Source: Ruminococcus flavefaciens
Lineage (GTDB): Bacteria > Bacillota > Clostridia > Oscillospirales > Ruminococcaceae
Assembly (NCBI GenBank): GCA_002373775.1
Contig: DFJW01000026.1
Span: 1-33,658, forward strand
Length of the DNA: 33,658 nucleotides
Reading direction: 5' to 3'
This document shows positions 32,490 through 33,658 of the stretch, in pieces. Position numbers and translations under genes: made by a program. A model generated the notes under the pieces. The model saw nothing but the letters and a program-made list of their open reading frames with translations. It made no database searches and was not told the origin of the DNA. Numbering within the stretch: position 1 is the stretch's first letter; each line of letters begins with the position of its first letter.

Positions 32490-33101
32490 ATGCAGAATGA
32501 TTTTTGCAGCAGCAATACTAAGATCAATCTCATGAGAGCTTTTGCAGGTGAATGTCAGTCGCGGCAGCGTTACTATCAGGCGGCGCTCATCGCTCAGCAG
32601 CAGAAGTATATCGGACTTGAAAGGATGTTCAGATTCACGGCTGAACAGGAAGAACGGCATGCTAAGCAGTTTTTTGAGGCTTTAGAAAACTGCGCCGGCG
32701 AAGCGATAAACATCTGCGCGGACTATCCGGCTGATGTCTTCAAGGACATGGGAAGCCTGCTTGAAGCGTCTGCTCATGAAGAACAGCATGAAGCAGATGT
32801 TGTTTATAAGGCGTTTGAAGACGAAGCAAGAAAAGAAGGCTTCATGGATGCTGCAACTCTGTTCAAACTGGTAGCAGAGATCGAGAGAAGCCACATGCGC
32901 CGCTTTGAATACTATTCGGGACTATGGAACAGTGATATGCTGCTGCGTTCAGATAGTACGGACGAGTGCTGGATCTGTCTGAACTGCGGTCACATTCACA
33001 GAGGAAGCGAGCCGCCTAAAAACTGCCCAGTATGCGGTGCTGAGCAAGGATATTTTATCAGAGCCGCTGAAGCCGCGTTCACTCCTTCAGTCATAATATA
33101 A
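32490..33101 (+). CDS. rbr: Rubrerythrin
   Basis: 203 residues from the ATG at 32490 (AAGGAGG 7-8 nt upstream; the ATG at 32484 is too close). N-terminal ferritin-like four-helix di-iron domain with E21 in FAGECQSR, E54/H57 in AEQEERHAK, the HEEQHE segment near 97-101 and E132/H135 in EIERSHMRR. The C-terminal rubredoxin-like domain has C163-x2-C166 and C179-x2-C182 (CLNCGHIHRG, CPVCG). It reduces hydrogen peroxide in the cytoplasm, drawing electrons through rubredoxin or a reductase, and protects anaerobes from oxygen. Single gene between terminators. Confidence 0.95.
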   Translation: MQNDFCSSNTKINLMRAFAGECQSRQRYYQAALIAQQQKYIGLERMFRFTAEQEERHAKQFFEALENCAGEAINICADYPADVFKDMGSLLEASAHEEQHEADVVYKAFEDEARKEGFMDAATLFKLVAEIERSHMRRFEYYSGLWNSDMLLRSDSTDECWICLNCGHIHRGSEPPKNCPVCGAEQGYFIRAAEAAFTPSVII

Positions 33102-33107
33102 AGAAAA

Positions 33108-33133
33108 GGCTTATGTACTTGCGTACATAAGCC
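33108..33133. terminator. Bidirectional terminator (rubrerythrin / hydrogenase)
   Basis: GGCTTATGTAC (33108-33118) pairs with GTACATAAGCC (33123-33133), loop TTGC; the minus strand then reads TTTTCTTT, so it mainly serves the hydrogenase gene. Confidence 0.82.
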
Positions 33134-33170
33134 CTTATTGCTACAGCACATGTATAATTATCAAATGAAA

Positions 33171-33658
33171 TTATACCTCATTTATCTGTCTCTTTACATA
33201 AGAGGTGTGGAGAACCTCGTGAGCCTTGTGGCTGCCGGGTTTCTCAAAGAATTCCTCGTAAACCTGCTTGATAGCCGGGTTGTTGTGTGACTGACGGAGA
33301 GGCATTGACTTATCAAGGTTGTAGAGAACCTTAGCTCTCTCAGCTCTGATGTCAACAAAGTTTCTGATACCCATGGGTACCTGAGGCTGACCGCCGCCGT
33401 TTACACAACCGCCGGGACAAGCCATGATCTCAATGAACTGTGCATCGCACTTGCCTGCTCTTATGTCATCAAGGATCTGTCTTGCATTTGAAAGTCCGCT
33501 TGCTACCTTCACCTTAACGTTGAGGTCGCCAACAGCGTACTCTGCTTCCTTTATGCCGTCTGTTCCGCGTACCTGAGGAAGATCTGTAACAGTCTCACCT
33601 GTAAGTGTGTGAACGGCAGTTCTGAGTGCAGCTTCCATAACACCGCCTGTTGCACCGA
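33171..33658 (-). CDS. Iron-only hydrogenase large subunit, C-terminal part (5' end outside window)
   Basis: The frame is open to the window edge. The first visible residues GATGGVMEAALRTAV and then IEIMACPGGCVNGGGQPQ are late H-cluster motifs of [FeFe]-hydrogenases; the cysteine of MACPGGC is the last cluster ligand. The C-terminus SHKAHEVLHTSYVKR is typical of HndD/HydA-type NAD(P)-linked or bifurcating hydrogenase subunits. The enzyme makes H2 from reduced ferredoxin and NAD(P)H during fermentation. Only about the last 160 residues are seen; which multimeric type it belongs to depends on the genes outside the window. Confidence 0.93.
   Translation of the reverse strand, partial: GATGGVMEAALRTAVHTLTGETVTDLPQVRGTDGIKEAEYAVGDLNVKVKVASGLSNARQILDDIRAGKCDAQFIEIMACPGGCVNGGGQPQVPMGIRNFVDIRAERAKVLYNLDKSMPLRQSHNNPAIKQVYEEFFEKPGSHKAHEVLHTSYVKRQINEV

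Noticed and set aside
1..33658. CRISPR arrays, insertion sequences, phage or attachment sites
   Set aside because: No spaced direct-repeat array, transposase, integrase or duplicated target site was seen; the single tRNA has no adjacent integrase.

Overview
The window looks like a chromosomal segment of a cellulosome-forming Ruminococcus or a close relative (Clostridia, Oscillospirales). The evidence is three large secreted pectin-active enzymes with Ruminococcus-type dockerins and ricin-type beta-trefoil domains, a type III glutamine synthetase, an iron-only hydrogenase, rubrerythrin, and strong AGGAGG ribosome binding sites. The genus is inferred from domain style and was not checked against a database.

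Region by region. (1) 1-1200: 3' part of a type III glutamine synthetase and a terminator. (2) 1222-7475: a metal/siderophore-like locus. On the minus strand are a SAM methyltransferase, a FeoB-associated Cys-rich membrane protein, and a frameshifted FeoA joined to only the last ~60 residues of FeoB. Divergently on the plus strand are an AraC regulator and two exporter-fold ABC half-transporters. Both transcription units carry the same GTTAG-N6-(C)TAAC operator-like palindrome. (3) 7570-9746: a TetR regulator with two perfect 13-bp operators around its promoter, a translationally coupled aldo/keto reductase, and two tiny related lipoproteins, the first frameshifted at its lipobox. (4) 9690-10846: a membrane protein behind a duplicated promoter-like segment. 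(5) 10861-11060: an apparent unannotated structured ncRNA on the minus strand with its own promoter and terminator. (6) 11129-17663: a 987-residue double-SGNH esterase with an internal dockerin and a GH43 arabinanase with dockerin (both minus), flanking a two-gene plus-strand operon of small membrane proteins. (7) 17673-20130: a Thr-rich lipoprotein divergent from a LytTR regulator with a degenerate receiver; LytTR-like direct repeats lie between them. (8) 20245-23270: tRNA-Ala(GGC) and a multimodular PL1 pectate lyase with dockerin. (9) 23286-33658: housekeeping and signalling genes: acyl-CoA synthetase, a MacB-like fused ABC exporter, a divergent PRPP synthetase next to inorganic pyrophosphatase, a sugar-binding-like/GGDEF protein, rubrerythrin, and the C-terminus of an iron-only hydrogenase.

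Taken together, the esterase, arabinanase and pectate lyase cover deacetylation, side-chain removal and backbone cleavage of pectin, each able to dock on a scaffoldin. The local regulators (AraC, TetR, LytTR, a LacI-like operator and a cyclic-di-GMP enzyme) each sit next to recognisable DNA sites or promoters. The most novel-looking items are the orphan ncRNA, the LytTR/lipoprotein module with correctly spaced binding repeats, the gutted feo locus, and the double-esterase dockerin protein.
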